Of a stretch of 58,853 bases of DNA, positions 9,352 through 16,424 are shown in pieces. Under the pieces are notes generated by a model that did not search any database, was not told the DNA's origin, and was given only the letters and a program-made list of their open reading frames with translations. Every line of letters begins with the position of its first letter. Within the stretch, counting starts at the first letter, position 1. The stretch is from Muribaculaceae bacterium (GTDB taxonomy: Bacteria > Bacteroidota > Bacteroidia > Bacteroidales > Muribaculaceae), in assembly GCA_023666885.1 (NCBI GenBank), contig JAMPBB010000004.1, positions 1 to 58,853 on the forward strand, read 5' to 3'. The position numbers and the translations under genes were made by a program.

Positions 9352-11073
9352 TCAGAGGACAACGTTGTTCACGCGAACTACCCAAGGCAGAACCTGTACC
9401 TGAACGCGGAAGTAGGTCTTGGGTGATTCATCGGGATCATCGGGATCTTCAGGATCGGGATCATCACCGGGCTTGCCGGGGTGACCGAACTCGAGGATTT
9501 CGCTGACGGCTATCTTGTAAACGTTGTTACGTACGGTAGCGAACTCCATAGCACCCATAACGGTATTGTTGCCGTTATCGTTGTGACGGTTGTAGTAAGG
9601 ATAGTAAACGGGGTACTTGCCGCCGTCCGGACGATAGATGGTGAAGCCGTTTGACTCAGAAAGATTGGCAGTTATACCGTTAAGGGTCTCTTCAGTGATA
9701 TTGTCAACCTTGAATGCTACCTTGAATGTTTCAGCAAGGGTAGAAACGGGATTGGCAAGCACGGCAGCCTTAAGCATGGCAAGGTCACCGTAGATTATGC
9801 CATTATAAGCATAGATGATGTTGGTGCCGTTCATGGCAGTAGCGAGAGCAGTGCCGGGAATGGCCTTGAGCTCGCCACGGAATACTATACCGGTGGTTAT
9901 ACCCTTACGCTGATTGTCGACCATAGGTATGGTATTTTCAGTGGTGTACTTCCATATCTTGTAGCCGAGCTTGTTGGTTGCATTCCAGCCTTCATCGTTG
10001 TCATCAGTTCCGCCAAGTACGGTGCTGATAGCGTCGTAAGAAAGCGTTGTGAAGTCAAATGCATGTTCAGGATTAGCCTCGTCAATGGGTGAGAACATGT
10101 AGTTTGAGCTGATGAATGTGGGCAGTAATGGAGTAGCAGCTTTCTCGGTGGCAAAGGGACTAACTACATAATTGGTGGTAGTCTCAACGCCGCAGAGCTG
10201 CATCTTGGCTTCAGCACCGCTGTTCTGACCATTCATTGACACGCGGGGCAGATAGTAATAGTTGATAGCCTGATTCATAAGAGCCATACCGTCAAGCACT
10301 ACATAACCGAGCACTTCATCATTTACATGGTTCTTGATGGCATAAGAGTTGGCAACGGTTTCGGTGCCTATGGTCACGCCGTCATTGCCCTTGAAGTCAA
10401 AACGGGCTGATGCACGCTCAACCTTTACAGTACCAAGTGAGAAAGGATTCTGAGGTGTGTTGTAAAGCTCATTCATGTCATCCTGTGAAGGGAGGGTGAC
10501 GGTAGTGGTAAGAGCGTTGGTCATAAGGAAGCCATTCTTCTGCCAGATAATTTCGTCATTGCTTACAGCTCCGGTAGTGTTGGCAAAATCAGTCCATTCG
10601 GCAGTACCTTCAGCAGCGGCAGCAGCAGTCCGGACAAGACCGGGAGTGGGGTTACAGTAAGCAAACACGTATACTTCCTGACCGGCATAGGTGTGAAGGG
10701 CGCTGGTCTCGAACTGTACGTTGTAAGTGGGGCGTGCAGTGTTGGCACCGGCACCAGTCACTGCATGAGGATCGGCAAGGTTAGAGGTGATGTAGGTGTA
10801 AGTGCCGTTATTTTCAGAGGCAATGACCACGAGAACGGAACCTACATTGTTCTCGTATTCCTGACCTACCTCATGACCTGCATCAGAGTTGGCACCGTCA
10901 TCATCGGGGTCAGTTGTTTTAGAGCGGCTTCCTACGGGGAGGTCAAGAGTGAGGCGAGCATAAATATCGCCATCAGAAGGTGTGACCTGGCCGTTGGGCT
11001 CATCACTGCTACAGCCGGTAAGGATCATGCCCAGAGCTGCCGTAGCAAGGAAGAATTTGCTAAAGTTCTTCAT
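9352..11073 (-). CDS. Mfa1 family pilus shaft (major) subunit
   Basis: A 573-residue pilin precursor close in length to Porphyromonas gingivalis Mfa1 (about 563). The lipobox is Cys21 (MILTGC). Arg50-Ser51 in VGSRSK matches the place where Mfa1 is cut by an Arg-specific protease before polymerisation (near Arg49 in P. gingivalis, from memory). The mature domain has the Mfa1 pattern (VLVVIASENNGTY, EVYVFAYCNP). A Pro/Asp-rich linker precedes the final strand (VQVQVLPWVVRVNN), the likely donor strand. It is third in the operon, after the DUF3575 and DUF3868 genes, and followed by the anchor gene 24 bases downstream. A 91-base gap upstream may allow separate expression, but no clear promoter was seen there. 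Confidence 0.9.
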   Translation of the reverse strand: MKNFSKFFLATAALGMILTGCSSDEPNGQVTPSDGDIYARLTLDLPVGSRSKTTDPDDDGANSDAGHEVGQEYENNVGSVLVVIASENNGTYTYITSNLADPHAVTGAGANTARPTYNVQFETSALHTYAGQEVYVFAYCNPTPGLVRTAAAAAEGTAEWTDFANTTGAVSNDEIIWQKNGFLMTNALTTTVTLPSQDDMNELYNTPQNPFSLGTVKVERASARFDFKGNDGVTIGTETVANSYAIKNHVNDEVLGYVVLDGMALMNQAINYYYLPRVSMNGQNSGAEAKMQLCGVETTTNYVVSPFATEKAATPLLPTFISSNYMFSPIDEANPEHAFDFTTLSYDAISTVLGGTDDNDEGWNATNKLGYKIWKYTTENTIPMVDNQRKGITTGIVFRGELKAIPGTALATAMNGTNIIYAYNGIIYGDLAMLKAAVLANPVSTLAETFKVAFKVDNITEETLNGITANLSESNGFTIYRPDGGKYPVYYPYYNRHNDNGNNTVMGAMEFATVRNNVYKIAVSEILEFGHPGKPGDDPDPEDPDDPDESPKTYFRVQVQVLPWVVRVNNVVL

Positions 11074-11164
11074 ACTGTTAATAAATAGTGAGTTAATGAT
11101 TGAAAAAATGAATTTTCGAAAGTTAGTAAATTAGTGTGTTTATGAAATAGCTATCAGATTCACA

Positions 11165-12601
11165 TCACTTAACCATGATGCGGACTTTATTCTTTTGGCT
11201 TTCAAGCTCATCTATTGACTTCATAGCCGCTGCGGCAGCCGGCACGCCGGATGCTTTGCTGAAATGGGCGCGGGCTGAAGAGTAGCGCTTCTGCAGGGCG
11301 TCAAGCACACCGCGCGCATACTCGGCTTGATCCGATGATCCGACTTTGTCCAGATAGCGCTCGGCAGCCTTATAGTTGCCTACGCCCATGGCGGCATTAG
11401 CAGCGTTCAGATTGGCCACCGGATCGGCGGGGAACATGCGCACAGCCACATCAAACACTTCATTGTACTCATCGCTTCCGGGCTCGAGCGACTGAGCGGC
11501 GGCGTAAAGCTCGGCGAGGCTCAGCTTCTGAGGAGCGGTGCGCATTACCTTGAGTATCTCCTGGGGGTCATAGAATGCACGGACCTTGTAGCGTACTACG
11601 TAGTCAGAATGACGCAGCGCCGGGTACTCGTTCTTCAGCAGGAATGCATACTGCTCAGGGTAGGTGGTCTGGATACGGGTGTTCTTGGGATCCGGAGCCA
11701 GATCAGAGTCAATTATATCAAGGATGCCCTGACGGTTCTCCAAGTTGGAATTCTCAACATACTTACGCAGTCCGCCCCAGTCCTCAGGAGTATATGCAGT
11801 AGTAATGAAGTCATCCTCAAACTTATACAGGTTACGCACATACTGCTTAAGGGCTTCGGTGCGGCCTTTGGCCAGACGTACATTGTTGTCATACGGGCCT
11901 TCGGGCGAAGCGTAGCCGTGTATGTCAACTCCGGTGATGGTCACGTCCTTGTCGTTACGCACAAGGTCGATGGTGTTCTGAATCTTACCGAGCTCGACGG
12001 CATTGTTGCGATACGTGGGGCGTATGTCAGTCTTGTTGACCACGAAGTCAACGAAAGCCGAGCCGGCTTCCTCACGGAACTTGTCAATCTCCACATCGGG
12101 AGCTATATATACGAAATCGGCGGCAAATACCGGCGGCTCCATATTCAGAGCGCAGACGGGCATGGGCTCGGGTGCGGCTACGGTTTCGTTGCAGCAGCTG
12201 CGCACCGAGTAGTTGAGTTTCACCTCAGAATTGCTCATCCACGGCTGGTAAGGTACAGTGACACGATAGTTGGTGCGGGCCTTGTCACCGGAGCGGAACA
12301 GATAGGGATCGCCGTCAAGGCCGTTGCGAATCTCATTGAAATAGCGGTTGCGTCCGGCAAACAGAAGCGGCTGGAGGGCAAGGCTGTCAGTGGCATTGTA
12401 TATGACGGGGGTGACAACGAGCTCCTGATTAGAGCCGATGGTGACATCGGACATGTCAATGTCCATGGCCACGAAAAGATTGTTGTCAGTACGGGCAGCG
12501 TCAATATTGGTGATGCGGGCGGTAGCTACATTGATATCTTTGGCGTGAGCGGAAGATGCTACAGCTGCACACATCAGGGCGGTGCATAATATCTTATTCA
12601 T
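11165..12601 (-). CDS. DUF3868 protein with OmpA-like domain, pilus accessory
   Basis: A 478-residue exported protein with a signal peptide at 1-20 (ending AHA). Residues 21-125 match the DUF3868 beta domain, which is found almost only in Bacteroidales pilus operons. Residues about 180-270 form an OmpA C-terminal-like domain (GYASPEGPYDNN at 229-240, then RLAKGRTEAL) that can bind peptidoglycan. The last 90 residues are helical and TPR-like (AAERYLDKVG, ALQKRYSSARAHFSKA). It lies between the DUF3575 gene and the mfa1-like gene. A periplasmic link between outer membrane, wall and pilus assembly is inferred; its biochemical role is not established. Confidence 0.82.
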   Translation of the reverse strand: MNKILCTALMCAAVASSAHAKDINVATARITNIDAARTDNNLFVAMDIDMSDVTIGSNQELVVTPVIYNATDSLALQPLLFAGRNRYFNEIRNGLDGDPYLFRSGDKARTNYRVTVPYQPWMSNSEVKLNYSVRSCCNETVAAPEPMPVCALNMEPPVFAADFVYIAPDVEIDKFREEAGSAFVDFVVNKTDIRPTYRNNAVELGKIQNTIDLVRNDKDVTITGVDIHGYASPEGPYDNNVRLAKGRTEALKQYVRNLYKFEDDFITTAYTPEDWGGLRKYVENSNLENRQGILDIIDSDLAPDPKNTRIQTTYPEQYAFLLKNEYPALRHSDYVVRYKVRAFYDPQEILKVMRTAPQKLSLAELYAAAQSLEPGSDEYNEVFDVAVRMFPADPVANLNAANAAMGVGNYKAAERYLDKVGSSDQAEYARGVLDALQKRYSSARAHFSKASGVPAAAAAMKSIDELESQKNKVRIMVK

Positions 12602-12625
12602 AATTCTTGTCAGAGCTGTGTGAGG

Positions 12626-13207
12626 TTAGAATACATAAATGAGGTTGACGGCAGCCTTGGTGGGGCCAACGTAGTTATGCACGGCATTGTCCTTGATCTT
12701 GGTGCCGCAATGAGCGCACGGGTACTTGTCATAGCGGGTGTAGATCCAGCCGAGGCCTATCTCAGCTTCTATATTCCAATGCTTGGCTAAAATCCATGAG
12801 TACCCGTAGGCTATACCGGCACCTACGCCCCAACCCTGATAGCGATAGTCTTCAAGCTTCTTGAAGTGATTGCCCAGGAAATCGGGCAGATTAAGATTGC
12901 CGAGGTTGAACTGGCCGCCTATGAGATGAGCGCCGAAGAAGTGCCCCTGCCAGCGATCGCACAGCCAATAACGCACCTCAGGCTGTACAAGCCAATGCTT
13001 CCAATAATGGTCGTTTACTTTCCAGGCATTAAGATTACCGCTAAGGTCGAATGTCCACTTCGGAGCCATCCCAACTTCTATGCCAAGGTTTGGTGACAGC
13101 GTAGCATCATAAAGCAAATTTGTCTTGACCGCCACGTTCTGAGCCTTTAGGCTTGAAAGGGAGCTTGCCAGACTAATGAGCAGAATGAGGGTGAAAAATT
13201 TTTTCAT
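12626..13207 (-). CDS. DUF3575 outer-membrane protein, first gene of pilus operon
   Basis: A 193-residue protein with a signal peptide (about 1-22, ending LKAQ) and the DUF3575 signature: NVAVKTNLLYDATLSPNLGIE after the signal, WLVQPEVRYWLCDRW near 73-87, and GAHLIGGQFN. Alternating hydrophobic strands and a C-terminal aromatic residue (VNLIYVF) suggest a small beta-barrel. Proteins of this family regularly open Bacteroidales mfa/fim operons, as here. It is 24 bases upstream of the DUF3868 gene and is the first gene after the G-run control region, so its 5' end sets the start of the operon. Confidence 0.85.
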   Translation of the reverse strand: MKKFFTLILLISLASSLSSLKAQNVAVKTNLLYDATLSPNLGIEVGMAPKWTFDLSGNLNAWKVNDHYWKHWLVQPEVRYWLCDRWQGHFFGAHLIGGQFNLGNLNLPDFLGNHFKKLEDYRYQGWGVGAGIAYGYSWILAKHWNIEAEIGLGWIYTRYDKYPCAHCGTKIKDNAVHNYVGPTKAAVNLIYVF

Positions 13208-13333
13208 ATGTTAGTACGTGTGAATATTGGCTGAATATGTTTTGAGTACCTATCAATACGTGTGTTACGTTAATCTAACTCCTGTCAGTAGAAATTGTTT
13301 GCCATCCGGCTACAATTTTACCGAAAGATTTAG

Positions 13334-13381
13334 CAAAATTACTGCAAAAATATATTTACCCCCCCCCATTTATAGTTAAAC
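13334..13381 (-). promoter_or_regulatory. Candidate pilus operon promoter region with embedded G-run
   Basis: On the minus strand two elements match TAnnTTTG: TATTTTTG (13345-13352) and TAATTTTG (13334-13341). Upstream of the first lies TAAATA, then nine G (13359-13367), then ACTATAAAT and a degenerate -33-like TTTA at 13377-13380. The spacer from that TTTA to TATTTTTG is 24 bases, longer than the usual 19-21. The leader to the DUF3575 gene would be about 125 bases. No inverted repeats suited to an invertible promoter were seen on either side. Confidence 0.4.
13359..13367. repeat. Homopolymer run of nine C (plus strand) / nine G (minus strand)
   Basis: A 9-base mononucleotide run in the AT-rich gap between the pilus operon and the DUF5106 gene. 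It is the most striking G/C homopolymer I saw in the window. Such runs are prone to slipped-strand mispairing; here it would change the spacing upstream of the pilus operon -7 elements. Confidence 0.95.
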
Positions 13382-13491
13382 TATGTTAATAAATTAAGAA
13401 ATCGGCCTTTTCTCTCACTTCGCAGGGCATCGGTATATAAAAATGCGTAAATAGATTATGCTGATGCAAAGATAATAGTTAATTTCGAATC

Positions 13492-14430
13492 ATGAAAATG
13501 ACACATATATATAATAAGGTGTGCATAACGGCCATGCTTCTGTGGGGGGCATGCACAGCCATGGCACAGCTGCCGGTGGATGAGCTTGAACTGCCGACTA
13601 TTCCGTCCGAGCTACGCAAACCGGAGCAGAGAGCCGGATATCTGCTCAAGCATTTTTGGGACAATGCCGACTTCCAGTCGGATCCCCGGATGGGTGACAG
13701 CCTGTTTATGGAGCAGAACTTCGTAAACTTCCTCAGCGTGATGCCGCATGCCGCACAAACGGACAGAGAGGCCGGCATGAACGCCCTAATGACAAAAGCC
13801 GCCACTGACAGAAAGGTATCGGAACGGCTTGGCGAGTTGGCTGAAGAGTATCTGTACTCCCCTGCCTCGCCTATGCGCGATGAGAGGCTATACGTAACGT
13901 TCCTGCAATCACGCGCCGCTGCCACACCGGAGGATGCCGACGGCATACGGAGCCGAGAGCTGGCCGCAGAGCTGAGTAAAAACATGCCCGGCTGCACTAT
14001 AACAGACATAGACATAGAACTGAGCGACGGCAGCACAACCACCCTGAGCGCCATGTTCGGGAGGCCGATTCTGCTGCTGCTGTACGATCCGGACTGCTCC
14101 TCGTGCCACACGGCCATGGCCGCTCTCGGGCCTGACAAAGAGCTGTCTGCTGCCATAGAGGCCGGACGTGTAACAGTAGTGGCCGTAGCGGTAGACACCG
14201 ACCGCGAAACATGGACATACGCTAAGGACACGCTTCCCTCCGGGTGGGTATCGGCGCTCGATCTTAGCGGCGTAAACGAAAATGAGCTATACTATCTGCC
14301 GCAGATGCCGGGTCTGTATCTGATAGATGCCGATGCGATAGTGACGGAGCGTAACATACCGGCTGCTACAGCGTCAGGGCACGCCAATCCAGCTATCCTA
14401 AAGATTCTGCTCGGCGAAAATATCCGGTAA
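13492..14430 (+). CDS. DUF5106 thioredoxin-like exported protein
   Basis: A 312-residue exported protein with a signal peptide (about 1-25, ending AMA). Residues 35-165 fit the helical DUF5106 domain (GYLLKHFWDNADF, NFVNFLS). The C-terminal half is a thioredoxin/TlpA-like fold with the redox pair Cys202-x-x-Cys205 in LYDPDCSSCH, followed by VTVVAVAVD and a cis-Pro-like segment near LPQMPGLYLID. It probably reduces periplasmic disulfides or acts as a thiol sensor; the partner is unknown. Its 3' end overlaps the 3' end of the convergent menD gene by 38 bases. The ATG at 13498 is an alternative start two codons in. Confidence 0.82.
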   Translation: MKMTHIYNKVCITAMLLWGACTAMAQLPVDELELPTIPSELRKPEQRAGYLLKHFWDNADFQSDPRMGDSLFMEQNFVNFLSVMPHAAQTDREAGMNALMTKAATDRKVSERLGELAEEYLYSPASPMRDERLYVTFLQSRAAATPEDADGIRSRELAAELSKNMPGCTITDIDIELSDGSTTTLSAMFGRPILLLLYDPDCSSCHTAMAALGPDKELSAAIEAGRVTVVAVAVDTDRETWTYAKDTLPSGWVSALDLSGVNENELYYLPQMPGLYLIDADAIVTERNIPAATASGHANPAILKILLGENIR

Positions 14431-16096
14431 GCACTTCGGCGGACAACTCCGGCGGACACTCTACAGCCATAATGGCAGGCCGATCCCGCTCAGCCACAAA
14501 GGCAGGGAACTCATGCCGCAGCTCCTCCTCGGAAGCAGCTGAGAAATAAGCGAATCCGTAACCGGCGGCAAGCTCCTGAAAGGGCAATACAGGCGGCACA
14601 CAAAACAGCTCCTCACGCTCAGGCAGCGAACGGGTGCTCCCGATGAAGCGGAATATGCCTCCGCCGGAATTGAGCATGACTATCATCTTGAACCGTGGCG
14701 TAATGCAGCGTGAAGCGAGTGCGCCGACATCGTATGAAGCGCTCATGTCGCCAGTGATAAGCAGTGTCACCGTGGACGATACTGCCAATGATGCTCCGAT
14801 GGCCGTGGAAGTACAACCGTCAATACCGCTCACCCCACGGTTGCAGTCGCAGCGATGATATTCATGGCGCCCGAAGAGCTGAGCATACCGTATGGGCGTA
14901 CCATTCGAGAAATGCACATTCCAGCGGCGCGGTATCATAGGGATAAACGTGGCAAACGCCTTTAGATCCGTCCATGGGGCTCGTGCCACATAAGCTTGGT
15001 GCATGGAGAAGGCCCTTTGGGACACCACTTCCCATAGGTGGGCGTAACTGCATGGAGCACGGTGGGGCTGCATGGCCGAGGCGAGCTGACGGAATAACAG
15101 TGCCGGCGGCATTATGATGCGGCGCGTAAGGGACTGAAAGCAGTCGACCACGCGATCTGACTCGCTGACATGCCAGTGCTCGCGTGGCGGATGCGAACGG
15201 ATATACTGCTTGACATGACGTGACACTAATGCACCTCCAAGCGTAATGATGACATCGGGCTTCAGGTCATGCAGCTCCTCCCGGCTCATAACAGACAGCG
15301 TGCTGTCAATGGCGGATATGAAGCGCGGAGAATGCAGATTGGAGATAGTTTCGCACAGCACCACAACATTGGGCATCAGGGACAAGCGACACAGCGCACG
15401 GTTAAGCACCATATCGGGATTATGGAAGCCGGCAAGTATCATAACCCGGCAAGGCGATGCGAGTTCGCGCCCTATGGCACGCGATTCGGCCACGGTAAAT
15501 CCGTGGCGAGGCTCTACAGCCCTTATCACACGCTGCCGGGGCAGCGGCTCCGAGCTCATGGCACCAAGAGGCTCAGAAAGCTGAATATTAATGTGTACCG
15601 GTCCTGATGGGGCATCCATGGCACAAAGCAACGCATCGTTGATGGCACGGTTAGCGTACCACAGATTCTCGCCGTCAGAAACGGATGTAAGGTCATAATT
15701 CCGCTTGGTGAAATTGGCCAACGCTCCCGGCTGGCGCAGCGTCTGCGAGTCGTCCTGATCAATCCAAGCAGCCGGACGGTCCGCTGATATGACTATGAGC
15801 GGGATGCGGCGATAATAGGCCTCGGCCACGGCCGGAGCATAATTCAGCAGCGCGGTTCCGGAGGTGCATACAAGCACCACCGGCTTCCCGGTGACCGATG
15901 CTATGCCTAATGCCACGAAGGCGGCACTGCGTTCATCGATCACCGGAACTACATGCAATCCGGCCTTATCCCGGGAAAGGGCTACGAGTATGGGCGCATT
16001 TCGTGAGCCGGGCGACACCACGGCGTATCTGACGCCATGCTCCGAGGCTATGCGTGACAATATACGAGGTATGACAAATGCGGTATTTTCATCCAT
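14393..16096 (-). CDS. menD: 2-succinyl-5-enolpyruvyl-6-hydroxy-3-cyclohexene-1-carboxylate synthase
   Basis: A thiamine-diphosphate enzyme of menaquinone synthesis that joins isochorismate and 2-oxoglutarate to form SEPHCHC. The 567-residue length is normal for MenD. Motifs: SPGSRN at 28-33, the catalytic Glu55 in DERSA, TSGTA at 78-82, DRP at 106-108 and QDDSQT at 114-119. The thiamine-diphosphate/Mg motif (GDMSASYDVGAL) and the following GGGIFRF occupy the C-terminal domain. The usual partner menF is about 9 kb away, at 23587, rather than adjacent. Its 3' end overlaps the convergent DUF5106 gene. Menaquinone is the respiratory quinone of this order. Confidence 0.95.
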   Translation of the reverse strand: MDENTAFVIPRILSRIASEHGVRYAVVSPGSRNAPILVALSRDKAGLHVVPVIDERSAAFVALGIASVTGKPVVLVCTSGTALLNYAPAVAEAYYRRIPLIVISADRPAAWIDQDDSQTLRQPGALANFTKRNYDLTSVSDGENLWYANRAINDALLCAMDAPSGPVHINIQLSEPLGAMSSEPLPRQRVIRAVEPRHGFTVAESRAIGRELASPCRVMILAGFHNPDMVLNRALCRLSLMPNVVVLCETISNLHSPRFISAIDSTLSVMSREELHDLKPDVIITLGGALVSRHVKQYIRSHPPREHWHVSESDRVVDCFQSLTRRIIMPPALLFRQLASAMQPHRAPCSYAHLWEVVSQRAFSMHQAYVARAPWTDLKAFATFIPMIPRRWNVHFSNGTPIRYAQLFGRHEYHRCDCNRGVSGIDGCTSTAIGASLAVSSTVTLLITGDMSASYDVGALASRCITPRFKMIVMLNSGGGIFRFIGSTRSLPEREELFCVPPVLPFQELAAGYGFAYFSAASEEELRHEFPAFVAERDRPAIMAVECPPELSAEVLTGYFRRAESLG

Positions 16097-16115
16097 ATAA
16101 TATGGTATTACTGCA

Positions 16116-16123
16116 CAAAATTA
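16116..16123 (-). promoter_or_regulatory. Candidate -7 element for menD
   Basis: TAATTTTG on the minus strand matches TAnnTTTG, about 20 bases before the menD ATG. The expected -33 position has only a weak TTTCG (about 18 bases away), so support is partial. Confidence 0.35.
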
Positions 16124-16220
16124 CTAAAAATACCCCAATCACGAAACGGGAAAAAGCGCCTGCGGCACAAAGCGCCGCCAATGAACGGTTTAGAAAATGT
16201 AGATAACTTTAAATATTCGG

Positions 16221-16301
16221 AAAGTTTTCCAAAACTAAAATGTATATCACATACAATCAATATCTTAACAAAATTGAGAGTGACCAAAAGTTCTCCAAAA
16301 C
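16221..16301. repeat. Paired 15-base direct repeats upstream of nrdD
   Basis: AAAGTTTTCCAAAAC at 16221-16235 and AAAGTTCTCCAAAAC at 16287-16301 differ at one base and are 66 bases apart, about six helical turns. They sit upstream of the nrdD promoter and face the same side of the helix, as sites for a regulator of the anaerobic ribonucleotide reductase might. They do not resemble the palindromic NrdR box I know from other bacteria. Confidence 0.6.
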
Positions 16302-16336
16302 CGAAAACATATGGGTAAAACTTTTCGCAAAAATAG

Positions 16337-16368
16337 TTTGTTTAATCGGAACATTGTTGTTAGCTTTG
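16337..16368 (+). promoter_or_regulatory. Promoter of nrdD-nrdG
   Basis: TTTG (16337-16340), a 20-base spacer and TAGCTTTG (16361-16368) match the Bacteroidetes consensus exactly. Transcription would start near 16375, leaving a leader of about 50 bases before the ATG at 16425. This rules out translation from the upstream in-frame ATG at 16311. Confidence 0.8.
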
Positions 16369-16424
16369 CAGCATTATTAATTACAGTACACACCCTAACC
16401 ACCAACCATAACAACCAACACTCC

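Larger units (their letters stand above)
16097..16424. other. 328-base intergenic control region between menD and nrdD
   Basis: An AT-rich divergent spacer with no supported gene. It holds a menD -7 candidate (TAATTTTG on the minus strand, 16116-16123), two nearly identical 15-base direct repeats (16221-16235, 16287-16301), and a strong nrdD promoter (16337-16368). An open frame continuous with nrdD extends back to 16311, but it contains that promoter and lacks family similarity, so it is taken as untranslated. Confidence 0.7.

Noticed and set aside
13208-13491. Invertible promoter (phase-variable inversion) for the pilus operon
   Set aside because: I looked for inverted repeats flanking the -7 elements and found none long enough; only a short TACGTGTG direct repeat (13215-13222, 13256-13263) is present. 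No invertase gene is nearby.
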